Origin: Bryobacteraceae bacterium
Lineage (GTDB): Bacteria; Acidobacteriota; Terriglobia; Bryobacterales; Bryobacteraceae
DNA: 64,000 bases
Assembly: GCA_029975915.1 (NCBI GenBank)
Contig: JARKOC010000542.1
Coordinates: 186,001 to 250,000, forward strand
Direction of reading: 5' to 3'
The stretch's first letter is position 1; each line of letters starts with the position of its first letter. This document shows positions 32,762 to 41,792 of the stretch, one piece after another. Below the pieces are notes generated by a model. That model searched no databases. It was not told the DNA's origin and saw only the letters and a list, made by a program, of their open reading frames with translations. A program made the position numbers and the translations under genes.

Positions 32762-33050
32762 CCTATCCCCTGCCGTCCGTTCCGTTGGCGGTGCATCCAA
32801 ACGTCAGCGCAAGTTCTTCGAAGACAGGGCAATCTGTGTCTGATCGATTGTCCTGGAGTGGACCGGCTCCAGTGGGGAAATCCAGAGGAAGAAGGCGCTA
32901 GCGCGGGGCGGGCTCCGCACTCCAAGCGTTCAAACCCATCCATCGACAGCGGATCAGCAGAGCTGTTGCCCGGCGCGCGGCGAACAGGCGCGAGAGGCAA
33001 CGCAGTTCGTCATTTGCGGCGGACGCCCAATTCCCGGACAATATGACTCA
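32762..33050. other. 289-bp gap before the aminotransferase gene; no gene seen
   Basis: No convincing coding frame. It contains a 6-bp hairpin CTGGAG (32853-32858) / CTCCAG (32867-32872) and the 10-bp palindrome GCGCTAGCGC nearby, but no T-run or recognisable riboswitch. A minus-strand frame crossing the gap is opposite to the small Lys-tailed gene and looks like a shadow. Confidence 0.5.
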
Positions 33051-34430
33051 ATGGAACCCGAACACGCCTTTCAGCCGCGCCCCGTTCCGCGCGTCGAGAC
33101 AAAGTACCGCAAAATAGTCACCGATCTCCCTGCCCCAGCCTCCATCCCAGTCCTCGAAAAGCTGGCGAAGCACGAGCTTCGCGCCATGGGCGGCCAGCCG
33201 CTTGTGGTCTGGGATCATGCTGAAGGCTTCCAGGTTTATGATGCCAGCGGCAACTGCTGGCTCGACTTTTCGAGCGGCGTGCTGATCACCAACGCCGGCC
33301 ACGGCCGCCAGGAGATTGTCGATGCCGTGAAGGCACAAGCCGACAAACACCTTCTGGCATCATACGCCTTCCCGACCGCCATCCGCGCCGATCTGTGCGA
33401 GCGTTTCGCTTCGGTTACGCCGGAGCCGCTGAAGAAGATCTTCCTGCTCACGACTGGTTCGGAAGCAGTTGAGTACGCCATCAAGGTCGCACGCAGCCAC
33501 GGCCAGTTGGTGGGCGGGCGGCGGAAGAATGTCATCGTGTCCTATGAGAAAGCCTTCCATGGACGCACGCTCGGTTCTCAGCAGGCAGGCGGCATTCCGG
33601 CTTTGAAGGAGTGGATCGGCAACCTCGACCCAGGCTTCGTTCAGCTACCTTTCCCTGACGGCTACTGGGTGGAGGATACCAGTTTCGAGTTCTTTGAGCG
33701 TTCGCTCGCCGAGGCCGGCGTCGCCGCGGCCGATGTGTGCGCCGTCATCATGGAGACCTATCAAGGCGGCACGGCCGCATTTGCCCCGCCAGCGTACATC
33801 CAGATGCTGCGAAAGTGGTGTGACGCGCACAAGGTGGTGCTGGTGTTCGACGAAGTTCAGGCCGGTTTCGGGCGCACAGGGACGATGTGGGGCTTCGAAC
33901 ACTATGGAGTCGTGCCCGACCTGACCACCTGGGGCAAGGGGATCTCGTCGTCGCTGCCGATCGCGGCCGTTGCCGGCAAAACCGAGTTGATGGAGATCCA
34001 CGCACCCGGCACCGCCTCGTCGACGCACTCCGGCAGCCCGGTGTGCTGTGCCGCCGCGCTGGCCAACCTCGACATCATCATCAACGAAAAGCTGCCCGAA
34101 AACGCGGCCAAGGTCGGCGCCGTGATGCTGGCCGAGCTGAATGCGTTTAAGGCGAAACACCCGGATGTGATCGGCTGCGTACACGGCAAGGGTTTAGTTG
34201 CGGGTGTCGCCTGCGTGAGGCCCGGCACGAAACAGCCAGATGGCCCTCTGGCGAAGGAGGTCGTCCGCCGTTCGGTCGAAAAAGGCGTGCTGATGTTCAA
34301 TCCCGTTGGCCCAGAAGGCTGCACCATCAAAATCTGCCCGCCGCTCGTGATTACGGAAGAGGCGGTGAAGGAAGGCTGCGCCGCCATCGCCGAAGCGCTG
34401 GAAGAAGCCTTGGCTGAGAGAGGAGCATAG
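33051..34430 (+). CDS. Class III PLP-dependent aminotransferase
   Basis: 459 residues with the ornithine/GABA/acetylornithine aminotransferase fold. Key segments: FSSGVLITNAGHGRQEIVDAV, LTTGSEAVEYAIKVARSHG, SYEKAFHGRTLGSQQAGG, METYQGG, FDEVQAGFGRTGTMWGFEH with the PLP-ring Asp, and TWGKGISSSLPIAAV with the PLP-binding Lys. Members move amino groups from omega-amino acids, ornithine, diaminobutyrate or amino sugars; the substrate cannot be read here. It is followed after five bases by a Gfo/Idh/MocA oxidoreductase, so a shared pathway is likely. Confidence 0.88.
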   Translation: MEPEHAFQPRPVPRVETKYRKIVTDLPAPASIPVLEKLAKHELRAMGGQPLVVWDHAEGFQVYDASGNCWLDFSSGVLITNAGHGRQEIVDAVKAQADKHLLASYAFPTAIRADLCERFASVTPEPLKKIFLLTTGSEAVEYAIKVARSHGQLVGGRRKNVIVSYEKAFHGRTLGSQQAGGIPALKEWIGNLDPGFVQLPFPDGYWVEDTSFEFFERSLAEAGVAAADVCAVIMETYQGGTAAFAPPAYIQMLRKWCDAHKVVLVFDEVQAGFGRTGTMWGFEHYGVVPDLTTWGKGISSSLPIAAVAGKTELMEIHAPGTASSTHSGSPVCCAAALANLDIIINEKLPENAAKVGAVMLAELNAFKAKHPDVIGCVHGKGLVAGVACVRPGTKQPDGPLAKEVVRRSVEKGVLMFNPVGPEGCTIKICPPLVITEEAVKEGCAAIAEALEEALAERGA

Positions 34431-34435
34431 TCGTC

Positions 34436-35641
34436 ATGCGGGTCACGATGATCGGCGGCGGCATGATCGCCCATGACCAGATCCTGCCGTCCCTCTACCA
34501 CCTTCAACGCAAGGGAGTCGTTGAATCCATCGAAATCTGCGACCGCCGGGCCGACGCGCTGGAGGCATTGGCCACGGCGCCGAAATTGACCGGAGCGTTC
34601 CCCGGCCAGGGATTCCAGCCGAGAACGGAAGCCTACACCGAGGTGCTGGCCGGGCTGCCGCCGGGGCAGTTGGCCGTCATCTGCATCCCCGATCACCTGC
34701 ATTACGACGCCGTGATGGCCGCGCTCGACGCTGGCCAGAATGTGCTTTGCGTCAAGCCGCTCGTTCTCAAAGCCGCCCAGGCCCACGAGATCGAGAACAA
34801 GGCCCGCCAGAAGGCGCTGATGGTCGCCATCGAGTATCACAAGCGCTTCGACGACCGCAGCCACATGGCCCGGCAGCGCTACCGGGCCGGGCTGTTTGGC
34901 GAGTTCAAACTCGGCACGGCCAGTCTGCTCGAAAAGTGGTACTACCGCTATTCAAACTTCCAGAACTGGTTTACTTGCGACGCCACCGACGCATTCACCT
35001 ACATCGGCTGCCATTACGTTGATCTGGTTCATTTCATCACCGGGCTGATGCCGACCGCGATCAGCGTGTATGGACTCAAGGACAAGTTTCCGAATGGAAA
35101 CGAAGGCTATCTGTGGACTGACGCCCGCGTGATCTGGTCCAACGGCGCTTGCCTGAACGTTCAGAACGCGCTCGGTTTCCCAGATCAGGCGCCGGGGTCG
35201 AACACTCAGGGCCTGACCATGTACTGCGCCGCCACGGAAAAGCAGACAGGCGCCTGGCTCAATCATGATGACCGTTACCGCGGCGTTTCTTACAGCCTGA
35301 TTGAATGTCCGGCCGGTGACGGAGCGACGCAATACGCCGAGCCGAGCCCGGATTACTTCCAGTACGTGGACCATGGCGGACCGGGGTTGGTCCCGGTCGG
35401 CTACGGGTACCGGTCGGTTGAGTACATTGTCGAGCGGGCGATCGAATTGGAGTCCGGCAACAGAACATTAGACGAACGCCGGGCGCTGCTTGAGCAATGG
35501 GACAGCCGCGGCATTATGGCCACACCAGCCAACAGCCGGTTCAACGAACTGGTGGTGGAAGCGGCACGGCTGTCGATTACCAACGGCGGGCGTCTGGCGG
35601 CGATCGATTACGCCCCGGTTCCGGGAGTGAAGCTCGCCTGA
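34436..35641 (+). CDS. Gfo/Idh/MocA family oxidoreductase
   Basis: 401 residues. A Rossmann NAD(P) domain at the N-terminus (VTMIGGGMIAHDQILPSL), the AVICIPDHLHYDAVMAALDAG segment, and VLCVKPLVL in place of the usual EKP motif (Glu replaced). The catalytic-domain motif AIEYHKRFDD follows at about 137-146, and HFITGLMP later. These enzymes oxidise or reduce sugars and cyclitols at a ring carbon. The Cys-Val-Lys-Pro variant still keeps the Lys and Pro. It follows the aminotransferase by five bases and precedes a sialidase-type glycosidase, which suggests sugar catabolism. Confidence 0.85.
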   Translation: MRVTMIGGGMIAHDQILPSLYHLQRKGVVESIEICDRRADALEALATAPKLTGAFPGQGFQPRTEAYTEVLAGLPPGQLAVICIPDHLHYDAVMAALDAGQNVLCVKPLVLKAAQAHEIENKARQKALMVAIEYHKRFDDRSHMARQRYRAGLFGEFKLGTASLLEKWYYRYSNFQNWFTCDATDAFTYIGCHYVDLVHFITGLMPTAISVYGLKDKFPNGNEGYLWTDARVIWSNGACLNVQNALGFPDQAPGSNTQGLTMYCAATEKQTGAWLNHDDRYRGVSYSLIECPAGDGATQYAEPSPDYFQYVDHGGPGLVPVGYGYRSVEYIVERAIELESGNRTLDERRALLEQWDSRGIMATPANSRFNELVVEAARLSITNGGRLAAIDYAPVPGVKLA

Positions 35642-35694
35642 CGTACACCCGCCGGGCGGACATCCAATCCGTGAAGCGGGCAAAGAAAGACGGG

Positions 35695-35715
35695 ACGCGC
35701 AAGCCGGTTGCGCGT
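35695..35715. other. 8-bp perfect hairpin between oxidoreductase and sialidase genes
   Basis: ACGCGCAA (35695-35702), loop GCCGG, TTGCGCGT (35708-35715). There is no T-run after it on either side, so it may be a rho-dependent end or an mRNA stabiliser rather than an intrinsic terminator. The gap of 124 bases shows no other gene. Confidence 0.35.
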
Positions 35716-35765
35716 GAAAGAATGAGGCTGCGTCATCGTTTGTAGTTACCAGGGAGTTAAGGCGG

Positions 35766-36863
35766 ATGCGGCACACGACAAGGCGGAATCTGCTTCGTGC
35801 ATGGGCTGGCGCTCATGCCGCCCTGATGGCGGAAGCAGCCGGTGAGCCTTCGCAGGTGACAGTTTTCCGATCGGGCGACGACGGATACCACACTTTTCGA
35901 ATTCCAGCCCTCCTTGAAACGCGCCGCGGCAGCCTTCTCGCGTTCTGCGAAGGGCGCAGGAATTCGAGCAGCGACTCGGGCGACATTGATCTGGTGCTGA
36001 AGCGGAGCCAGGATGGCGGCGCGACCTGGTCGGCGTTGCAGGTGGTGGCGGATCTTGGAGCGAACACAATCGGCAATCCATGTCCGGTGCAGGACCGGAA
36101 GACCGGCCGCATCCTGCTGCCGTTGACGTACAACCCAGGCGCCGTGGTTGAGCGGCAGATCATCGAACGGACAGTGGAGGCCCGGCGCACCGTCTACCTT
36201 ACCCATAGCAGCGACGACGGCAGGAGCTGGGCCACGCCGCGGGAAATCACCTCCACAGTGACGCAGCCGGATTGGACGTGGTATGCCACCGGGCCGGGCA
36301 CCGGCATTCAGATGCGCTCGGGCCGCATCATCATTCCCTGCGATCACGTCGTCGAAGGCACACGCGGCCACTACTCGCACATCATCTACAGCGATGACGG
36401 AGGGCAGAACTGGCGGCTGGGGGGCAGCACGGCCGGTGGAACCAACGAATGCCAAGCAGTTGAGTTGCCCGGCGGCGAGCTGTTGCTGAACATGCGAAAC
36501 GCCGGCAAGCGGAACCACCGGGTCATCTCGCGAAGCCGTGACGGGGGTCTCACGTGGTCAGAGCTCGAGTGGGACCAGGCCCTGGTGGAGCCTGTCTGCC
36601 AGGCGAGCCTGATCCGGGTGGGGAAGCAGCTCTTCTTTTCGAATCCAGCTTCGACACGGCGCGAGAAGATGACCGTCAAGGTCTCGTCCGACTGGGGCCG
36701 TACGTGGCAGGGTGAACGCCTGCTGCACGGCGGTCCTGCGGCATATTCCAGTCTGGCCCCAGTGGGCCGGAGGGATCTCGGTTGTCTGTATGAGAGCGGG
36801 GAGAAGGGCCCGTATGAGCGCATTGTGTTCGCCCGTTTCAGCCGCAAGTGGGTGAACAGCTGA
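35766..36863 (+). CDS. Exo-alpha-sialidase-like protein (GH33-type beta-propeller)
   Basis: 365 residues. Residues 1-25 look like a Tat-type signal (RRNLLRAWAGAHAALMAEAAG). The sialidase FRIP motif is at residues 44-47 (HTFRIPALL), giving the first catalytic Arg. Five Asp-box repeats mark the propeller: SQDGGATW, SSDDGRSW, SDDGGQNW, SRDGGLTW and SSDWGRTW. Acidic residues around RRNSSSDSGDIDLV fit the active site. It would cleave terminal sialic acid or a related sugar outside the cytoplasm. Many environmental members act on plant or microbial glycans instead of sialic acid, so the substrate is open. Confidence 0.8.
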   Translation: MRHTTRRNLLRAWAGAHAALMAEAAGEPSQVTVFRSGDDGYHTFRIPALLETRRGSLLAFCEGRRNSSSDSGDIDLVLKRSQDGGATWSALQVVADLGANTIGNPCPVQDRKTGRILLPLTYNPGAVVERQIIERTVEARRTVYLTHSSDDGRSWATPREITSTVTQPDWTWYATGPGTGIQMRSGRIIIPCDHVVEGTRGHYSHIIYSDDGGQNWRLGGSTAGGTNECQAVELPGGELLLNMRNAGKRNHRVISRSRDGGLTWSELEWDQALVEPVCQASLIRVGKQLFFSNPASTRREKMTVKVSSDWGRTWQGERLLHGGPAAYSSLAPVGRRDLGCLYESGEKGPYERIVFARFSRKWVNS

Positions 36864-36880
36864 ACGGGGCTCCGGCCGGA

Positions 36881-37180
36881 TCAGCCACGGGCCGTTTCGT
36901 ACTCGACAATACCCTCCAAGGCGATTTTCGGCAGGCTGGTGCTGATGAACAGCTCCTGGCGCGACCCGGAGGCCAACGCGATCGCCTTCCACCCGTTTTG
37001 GGTTTGGACCGTGATCCGGATGGTCACCTGCTTCCCCTTGGCATCGCGGACGTGGCGGATGACGCCGGGGATAATCGATCTGATTTCGGGGTGCAGCAGG
37101 ATGCGCTCCAGCACCGGGCGGAGATTTTCGATGATCGAATGTTCGACTTTCAGCTTGCCCTGATTGGACCTCAGTTTCAT
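36881..37180 (-). CDS. Small conserved protein, possibly DUF2103-like
   Basis: 99 residues from the ATG one base after the tamB stop (the in-frame extension upstream is overlap with tamB). The sequence LKVEHSIIENLRPVLERILLHPEIRSIIPGVIRHVRD resembles the DUF2103 family, whose members are small predicted metal-binding proteins, but I am working from memory of the motif and give low weight. The rest is a beta-rich segment (QVTIRITVQTQNGWKAIALASG). No signal peptide. Function unknown. Confidence 0.55.
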   Translation of the reverse strand: MKLRSNQGKLKVEHSIIENLRPVLERILLHPEIRSIIPGVIRHVRDAKGKQVTIRITVQTQNGWKAIALASGSRQELFISTSLPKIALEGIVEYETARG

Positions 37181-37181
37181 A

Positions 37182-40100
37182 TCATTTGAACCGGTGGCGG
37201 TAAAGGAAGTCGACGCCGAACGCGCCGTTTTCATCGCGGACCGCGATGAGCGACCAGTCGTTGCTCAAATCCCATTCCATGCGAACGACCTGCTGTGAAG
37301 ATCTTGAGAGGTTGATGGAGTAAGTGAAAACGATGTTGCGGGAGAGCGACTGCTCAATTGTGAGGCGCGCCTGCGGCAGGTTTTCGACGCCCGTCACATT
37401 CGGATCGATCTTGATGCGCGATGCGCCAAAGAACTTCTGGACCCGGCTGGACACAGATGCGCTCAACGCGCCGCCCAGCAGTGTGTTCGCGTTTGATTCG
37501 CCGAGGACGCTGGAGCGCGACGAGATGGAGGCCGGGATGGTGGACGATGTAGCCGTTGGGGCGCGCCCTACGGTGAGCAGGGCGAGAATCTCCTGCGACT
37601 GCAAGGGAGGCTCGGAGCGGTAGTTGACGTCCAGGCGCGACAACGGGCCGCTGACGTTGATGTAGACAGTGACGCCGCGGATCCTGGTTTCGAGGTCGAG
37701 GTTAATGGACGGCTGGATGGCGGCAGTGTTGAAGAACAGGAGTTCGCCACGGGAGATGTTGTACTGGTTGCCGAAGAACTGAACTTCGCCCTGGTTCACC
37801 TCAACCGAGCCCAGGATGACGGGCTTTGCCGGGCTTCCGCGCAGGCGGAGATCGGCGCGTGTTTCAAGGTCGCGCGTATAGCTGGTCTGGAAGGTGGCGT
37901 TGGGCGAAGTGCGCACGCGTATGTCGAATTGCAGGTTTCGCAGGAAGGCGTTCTGGGTGGCCGGCACCGGGATCGGGTTGGTGGAGCCGGTAATGATGCT
38001 GCCCAGGTCCTGCTTCATATTGAATCCGGAGCGCCTGATGGTGAGGAGGCCGGAGAGCAGGCTGCGGGTGGATGAACCGGTGAGGGTGAGCGAGGCGTCG
38101 GCGGTTGTGGAAACGCCCTCCGGGTAACGGACGCGGATCGCTTCGGCTTCAGCGGCGAGCCGGTAGGTCCACTCGTGGGCGCCGAAACCGACGAAGCCAT
38201 TGATCTTGAATTTGCCGCCTCCGCTCTGTCCAGTCAGGTTGTCGATCTGAGCGCGGTCGCGGTCGAAGCGAATCAGGCCCGAGGCGTTGTCGATTCCATT
38301 GGCGAGATTGCGAAGGAAGAAGGACGCGCCGGAGATTCTCATCTGGCCATTGATGGATGGACTCACCAGGCGGCCGCGCATATTGGCGCTGATTTGGGCG
38401 GTTCCGGCGGCGAGGAGATCGGGTTCGAAGGTAGACAGCACTTCGAGGTTCACGGTGCCGTTCAGACTCAGATCGAGAGGGGCGCTGGAGGAGAAGGTGT
38501 AAAGGCCGGCCGCGGTGAGCGAGGTATCTTTGGCGCTCAATCGGGCCGGGCGCAGGTAGGCGGCAGTGGCGTCGATGTCAATTGTGATGGGGGCCGCATT
38601 CCGGATCACCAGATCGTTCTTCTCGACATCGGCTTCGAGGATTCCGCCCTCACGTGGAGCGACGTGGAGGCGCGTTACGGCCACCCTGGCGGTGAGCGAA
38701 TGGGGATTGGCCAGGTTCCCCTTGAACGTAATGTCTCCGCCCACGAAACCCTGTACGGGCCACGGTTCGCCGTCCGGTTCTCCGAGCGCAGATTGAAGAT
38801 CGCGCAGCGGGATGCGCGGCAGCGCGAAGCGTCCATCGCTGGTGTAGCCCTGTTCGGGGCGGATGCGGGCCTCGCCGCCGAATTCATGTCCCTCAATGTT
38901 GCCCTGGACCCGGAGTTGGACAATCTGCTTGGCCGTGGAGGCGTCAACCCGCATGGCGCCCAGCGCCCTTGTTCCAGACTGGAGGCTGCTCTGAACGAAA
39001 CCGTCGAGGGAAGTGAGCTGAAGCGTCCCGTCTCTGACGGCAATTCCGGATGACAGGCTGGCTTCGAGGTTCCCGCCGAGCCCCGGGCGTAGCGCCTTAA
39101 AGCTCTCAAGGCGCACCAAGTTGACCTTGGCCGCACCTAATTGAAGGCGCAGTTGGCCGTTGCGCCAATCTCCATGCGGATGGTTGTAAGTGGCGGCGAG
39201 CTTGATCATATCGCCGTCGAGTGTGACCTCGCCAGCCAAGTCAAGCATGGGATCGACCGTTGTCCGAAGGCTGGCGGAGATCCGTTGCACGCGCTCGGGG
39301 CCAAAAGCCGCGTCTCGCCAATCCAGATCGACCACGCCCGACGGCAGGTCCAGCGATCCGGCGACGGAAGCAGACGCCGTGATCCGGCCACCAAGCGGCG
39401 TGGGAAGACCGGCGATGCGAGCGATGTCTGAGGCGCCGACGTTGCGCAGGTTGACCGACGCCCGCATGGGCGCGGCGGTGTCGATTTTCCAATCAGAAAG
39501 CGCGAGGGAGACCTGTCCCGCCGACCGTGCGCCGGCGTGGGAGATGTCAAGGCGGCGCACGTCGAGCCGCCGTGCGTCCACCCGGAAAGTGGCAGATCCA
39601 GAGTCGAAATCCACGCCACCGGCCTTGAAGCGGGTCATCCCGATACGGCCTGAAATCGCAGGTTCGCCAAGGGGTCCGTCAATCACCGCGTCCACATTCG
39701 CGGCGCCTCCATTCAACTCGACGTATTGCGTGAGTGGCAAACCGTCTTCAAAAAACAGGCCTGCGGCGGTTTCTATTTCTGCCAAGTCGTGGGTGGACAA
39801 GGCGGCGTTCAAACTCTGGCCCAGCGTTCCGGAGAGCCGAACTTCGCTGGCCGGAAGCCGGATGACCGAATCATCGAGGGTCACTCGCCCATCTGCCTGC
39901 CTCCACGCTACGTTCAGCGCCCCTTCCGCCGGCAACCTCGCCTCGGCCGGACGTATTTCCAGACGCCCGCTGGCCTCGGCTTTCCTCACGCCCCACGGCC
40001 CCAGTTCGCCAGAAAACGATATCGGCCCGCTGATCGAGCCATCCCAAGGCAATTTCGTGCCAGGAACGGCGCTGGCGATCGCAGCCAATGACACCGACGA

Positions 40101-41144
40101 GACTACGCCATCCAGCTTGAGAAAGCTCCAGCGGCGAAACTCGGCGCGTCCAGTCCAGGTTCCGCCAAGTCCAGTGGCCTTTGCATCCTCCAAAGATATG
40201 ACGCCGTCGATCAGAGATGCGTCTGCACGGAAACTTCCATTGGACAGGCGGAAGTCTTCGGACCGCCACTCAATCCCATTCGCAATGACGGGACCCCGTG
40301 CCGAGTAACCGCTTTCGTCCCAATTCACCTCGGCGTCCCAGTGGGCAAGGCCAGAGCGGAGGCCATCCATGCCGAGTTCTTTCAATGGCTGAGAGACCTT
40401 GGCGCTCACTTTGAGCGAAGGCTGCCTGAAGCCGGCCAATTCTCCTGACACTAGAGCCTCGGCGCCCAGCCGGCGGATGGTGCAATGTTCGATTCCTATA
40501 CGCCCGGTCTCCAGTCTGAGACGGGCATCAAAGCCGACGCCGCCGAGATCGTTCAACCGCAAGTGGCTCGACGAGATGGCGGCCGCATAAGCCGGGCCCT
40601 TGGCCTGGTAGTCCAGGGCCGCGCCGAAGTGGTCGGCGGTGAGGTTGAAAGGAATCGAACGGCGGTCATATTCGAAGACGCCATCCGTGATTTCGATACG
40701 CCGGATTCGCGTTTTCAGCAGATTGGCGACGGGATCGGATTTGGGGCCGGGATGAGCCGGCGAGGGCAGATTGGTCTTGCCGCCGGGGCCCACATAGATA
40801 TGGATGGAGGGGCGCTCCACGACCAACCGCCGCAGCACGACGTCGCGTTGCAGGAAGGAAACGACTTGCAGGTCGAGCGTAATTCCGGCCGCGGAAAAGA
40901 ATGGTGGTTGATCCCGCTGTTCGAGCCCATGCAGGGTGAAGCCGCGCACGGTGGCGCGCATTGACGACCAGTCGAAATGGAACGACTGCAACTCCGCCCG
41001 GCCTCCGGATGCGGTTTCGGTCCGTTCGATTATGGCCAAACGAACCCTTTCGGCGAACCAGCCGCTCGACAGGATTCCTACAGTGGTCACCGTGAAGGCA
41101 ATCGCGCCTCCCAGAAGCCACAGAATCCACCTGCGCCGGCGCAC
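37182..41144 (-). CDS. tamB: TamB-like AsmA-family envelope lipid/protein transport protein
   Basis: 1320 residues from a GTG directly after the upstream stop. One N-terminal membrane helix (WILWLLGGAIAFTVTTVGILSSGW) is followed by more than 1100 residues of AsmA/TamB-type repeats, rich in short beta strands (LRLRLGAAKVNL-type), and the C-terminal TamB domain (DUF490) with PVILGSVEVNQGEVQFFGNQYNI, then NIVFTYSINLSRSSQQVVRMEWDLS. Such proteins form a hydrophobic groove that bridges the inner and outer membranes, moving phospholipids or aiding insertion of outer-membrane proteins. It sits immediately downstream of a SurA-like gene and bamA. Confidence 0.88.
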   Translation of the reverse strand: MRRRRWILWLLGGAIAFTVTTVGILSSGWFAERVRLAIIERTETASGGRAELQSFHFDWSSMRATVRGFTLHGLEQRDQPPFFSAAGITLDLQVVSFLQRDVVLRRLVVERPSIHIYVGPGGKTNLPSPAHPGPKSDPVANLLKTRIRRIEITDGVFEYDRRSIPFNLTADHFGAALDYQAKGPAYAAAISSSHLRLNDLGGVGFDARLRLETGRIGIEHCTIRRLGAEALVSGELAGFRQPSLKVSAKVSQPLKELGMDGLRSGLAHWDAEVNWDESGYSARGPVIANGIEWRSEDFRLSNGSFRADASLIDGVISLEDAKATGLGGTWTGRAEFRRWSFLKLDGVVSSVSLAAIASAVPGTKLPWDGSISGPISFSGELGPWGVRKAEASGRLEIRPAEARLPAEGALNVAWRQADGRVTLDDSVIRLPASEVRLSGTLGQSLNAALSTHDLAEIETAAGLFFEDGLPLTQYVELNGGAANVDAVIDGPLGEPAISGRIGMTRFKAGGVDFDSGSATFRVDARRLDVRRLDISHAGARSAGQVSLALSDWKIDTAAPMRASVNLRNVGASDIARIAGLPTPLGGRITASASVAGSLDLPSGVVDLDWRDAAFGPERVQRISASLRTTVDPMLDLAGEVTLDGDMIKLAATYNHPHGDWRNGQLRLQLGAAKVNLVRLESFKALRPGLGGNLEASLSSGIAVRDGTLQLTSLDGFVQSSLQSGTRALGAMRVDASTAKQIVQLRVQGNIEGHEFGGEARIRPEQGYTSDGRFALPRIPLRDLQSALGEPDGEPWPVQGFVGGDITFKGNLANPHSLTARVAVTRLHVAPREGGILEADVEKNDLVIRNAAPITIDIDATAAYLRPARLSAKDTSLTAAGLYTFSSSAPLDLSLNGTVNLEVLSTFEPDLLAAGTAQISANMRGRLVSPSINGQMRISGASFFLRNLANGIDNASGLIRFDRDRAQIDNLTGQSGGGKFKINGFVGFGAHEWTYRLAAEAEAIRVRYPEGVSTTADASLTLTGSSTRSLLSGLLTIRRSGFNMKQDLGSIITGSTNPIPVPATQNAFLRNLQFDIRVRTSPNATFQTSYTRDLETRADLRLRGSPAKPVILGSVEVNQGEVQFFGNQYNISRGELLFFNTAAIQPSINLDLETRIRGVTVYINVSGPLSRLDVNYRSEPPLQSQEILALLTVGRAPTATSSTIPASISSRSSVLGESNANTLLGGALSASVSSRVQKFFGASRIKIDPNVTGVENLPQARLTIEQSLSRNIVFTYSINLSRSSQQVVRMEWDLSNDWSLIAVRDENGAFGVDFLYRHRFK

Positions 41145-41792
41145 TTAGAACGCCTCCTCGAAATAGCGGATGCGGGTTTGTTTGCGTGTTTGTTCGAGCC
41201 ACAACTGCGCCGCCTCAGTGGCGAGCTGAGTATTAAGAATCTCGATGATCCGTCCCCTGATGGCGTCGGTGGACGGAGGCGTGGCTTGGGGCGACAACTT
41301 CCGGAACTGAGGCAAGAAGACATTGTTGTAGTAGTTAGCGACATCGGCTTCGCCCACCTGAACTCCAGGGCGGAAACGATAGTCGATGAAGCGGGTGAGA
41401 ATCAGACGCCAGGCCACCAAGTCGCGCAACTCCTGTTCGGAGAAGCCGTATTTGAGGGCGGCGGCGAACATAGTGGCTTTATCCATTCCGAGCGAGGCGG
41501 CCAGCTGCTCCAAGGCCGATTCGGTTTCCTCATAGGAAGGCGCAGGGTAGCGGCTTAATTCGGCTTCCCGGCGGATGAGGGCCTGATCAACCAGTTGGGC
41601 GGCCGCGCGCCGGAGATTCGATTCCGAGTAGTCTGTAGCCGACTTCTCAAGGAAGGCGGAGATTCGAATCAGGCGCCGGATGTCGCTCGCTGTAACCACT
41701 TCTCCGGCCACCGAGACGGCGATACGGTCCACGATCTCCGCGCTTCCGGTCAGGGCGCATGCGGCGAACAGGAGTGCGATCAAGCGGTTCAT
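41145..41792 (-). CDS. SurA-like periplasmic chaperone without a parvulin domain
   Basis: 215 residues. Residues 1-18 are a signal peptide (LIALLFAACALTGSAE). The body corresponds to the SurA N-terminal chaperone module: VDRIAVSVAGEVVTASDIRRLIRI, LVDQALIRREAEL, and a helical C-terminal part ending QTRKQTRIRYFEEAF. No parvulin (PPIase) domain is present, whereas E. coli SurA has two. The gene overlaps the bamA stop and abuts tamB. A holding chaperone for outer-membrane proteins delivered to the neighbouring BamA is the natural reading. Confidence 0.8.
   Translation of the reverse strand: MNRLIALLFAACALTGSAEIVDRIAVSVAGEVVTASDIRRLIRISAFLEKSATDYSESNLRRAAAQLVDQALIRREAELSRYPAPSYEETESALEQLAASLGMDKATMFAAALKYGFSEQELRDLVAWRLILTRFIDYRFRPGVQVGEADVANYYNNVFLPQFRKLSPQATPPSTDAIRGRIIEILNTQLATEAAQLWLEQTRKQTRIRYFEEAF

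Noticed and set aside
38175..40308. Plus-strand frames of 292 and 372 codons inside tamB
   Set aside because: Antisense shadows of the tamB beta-repeat region; no domains or start signals.
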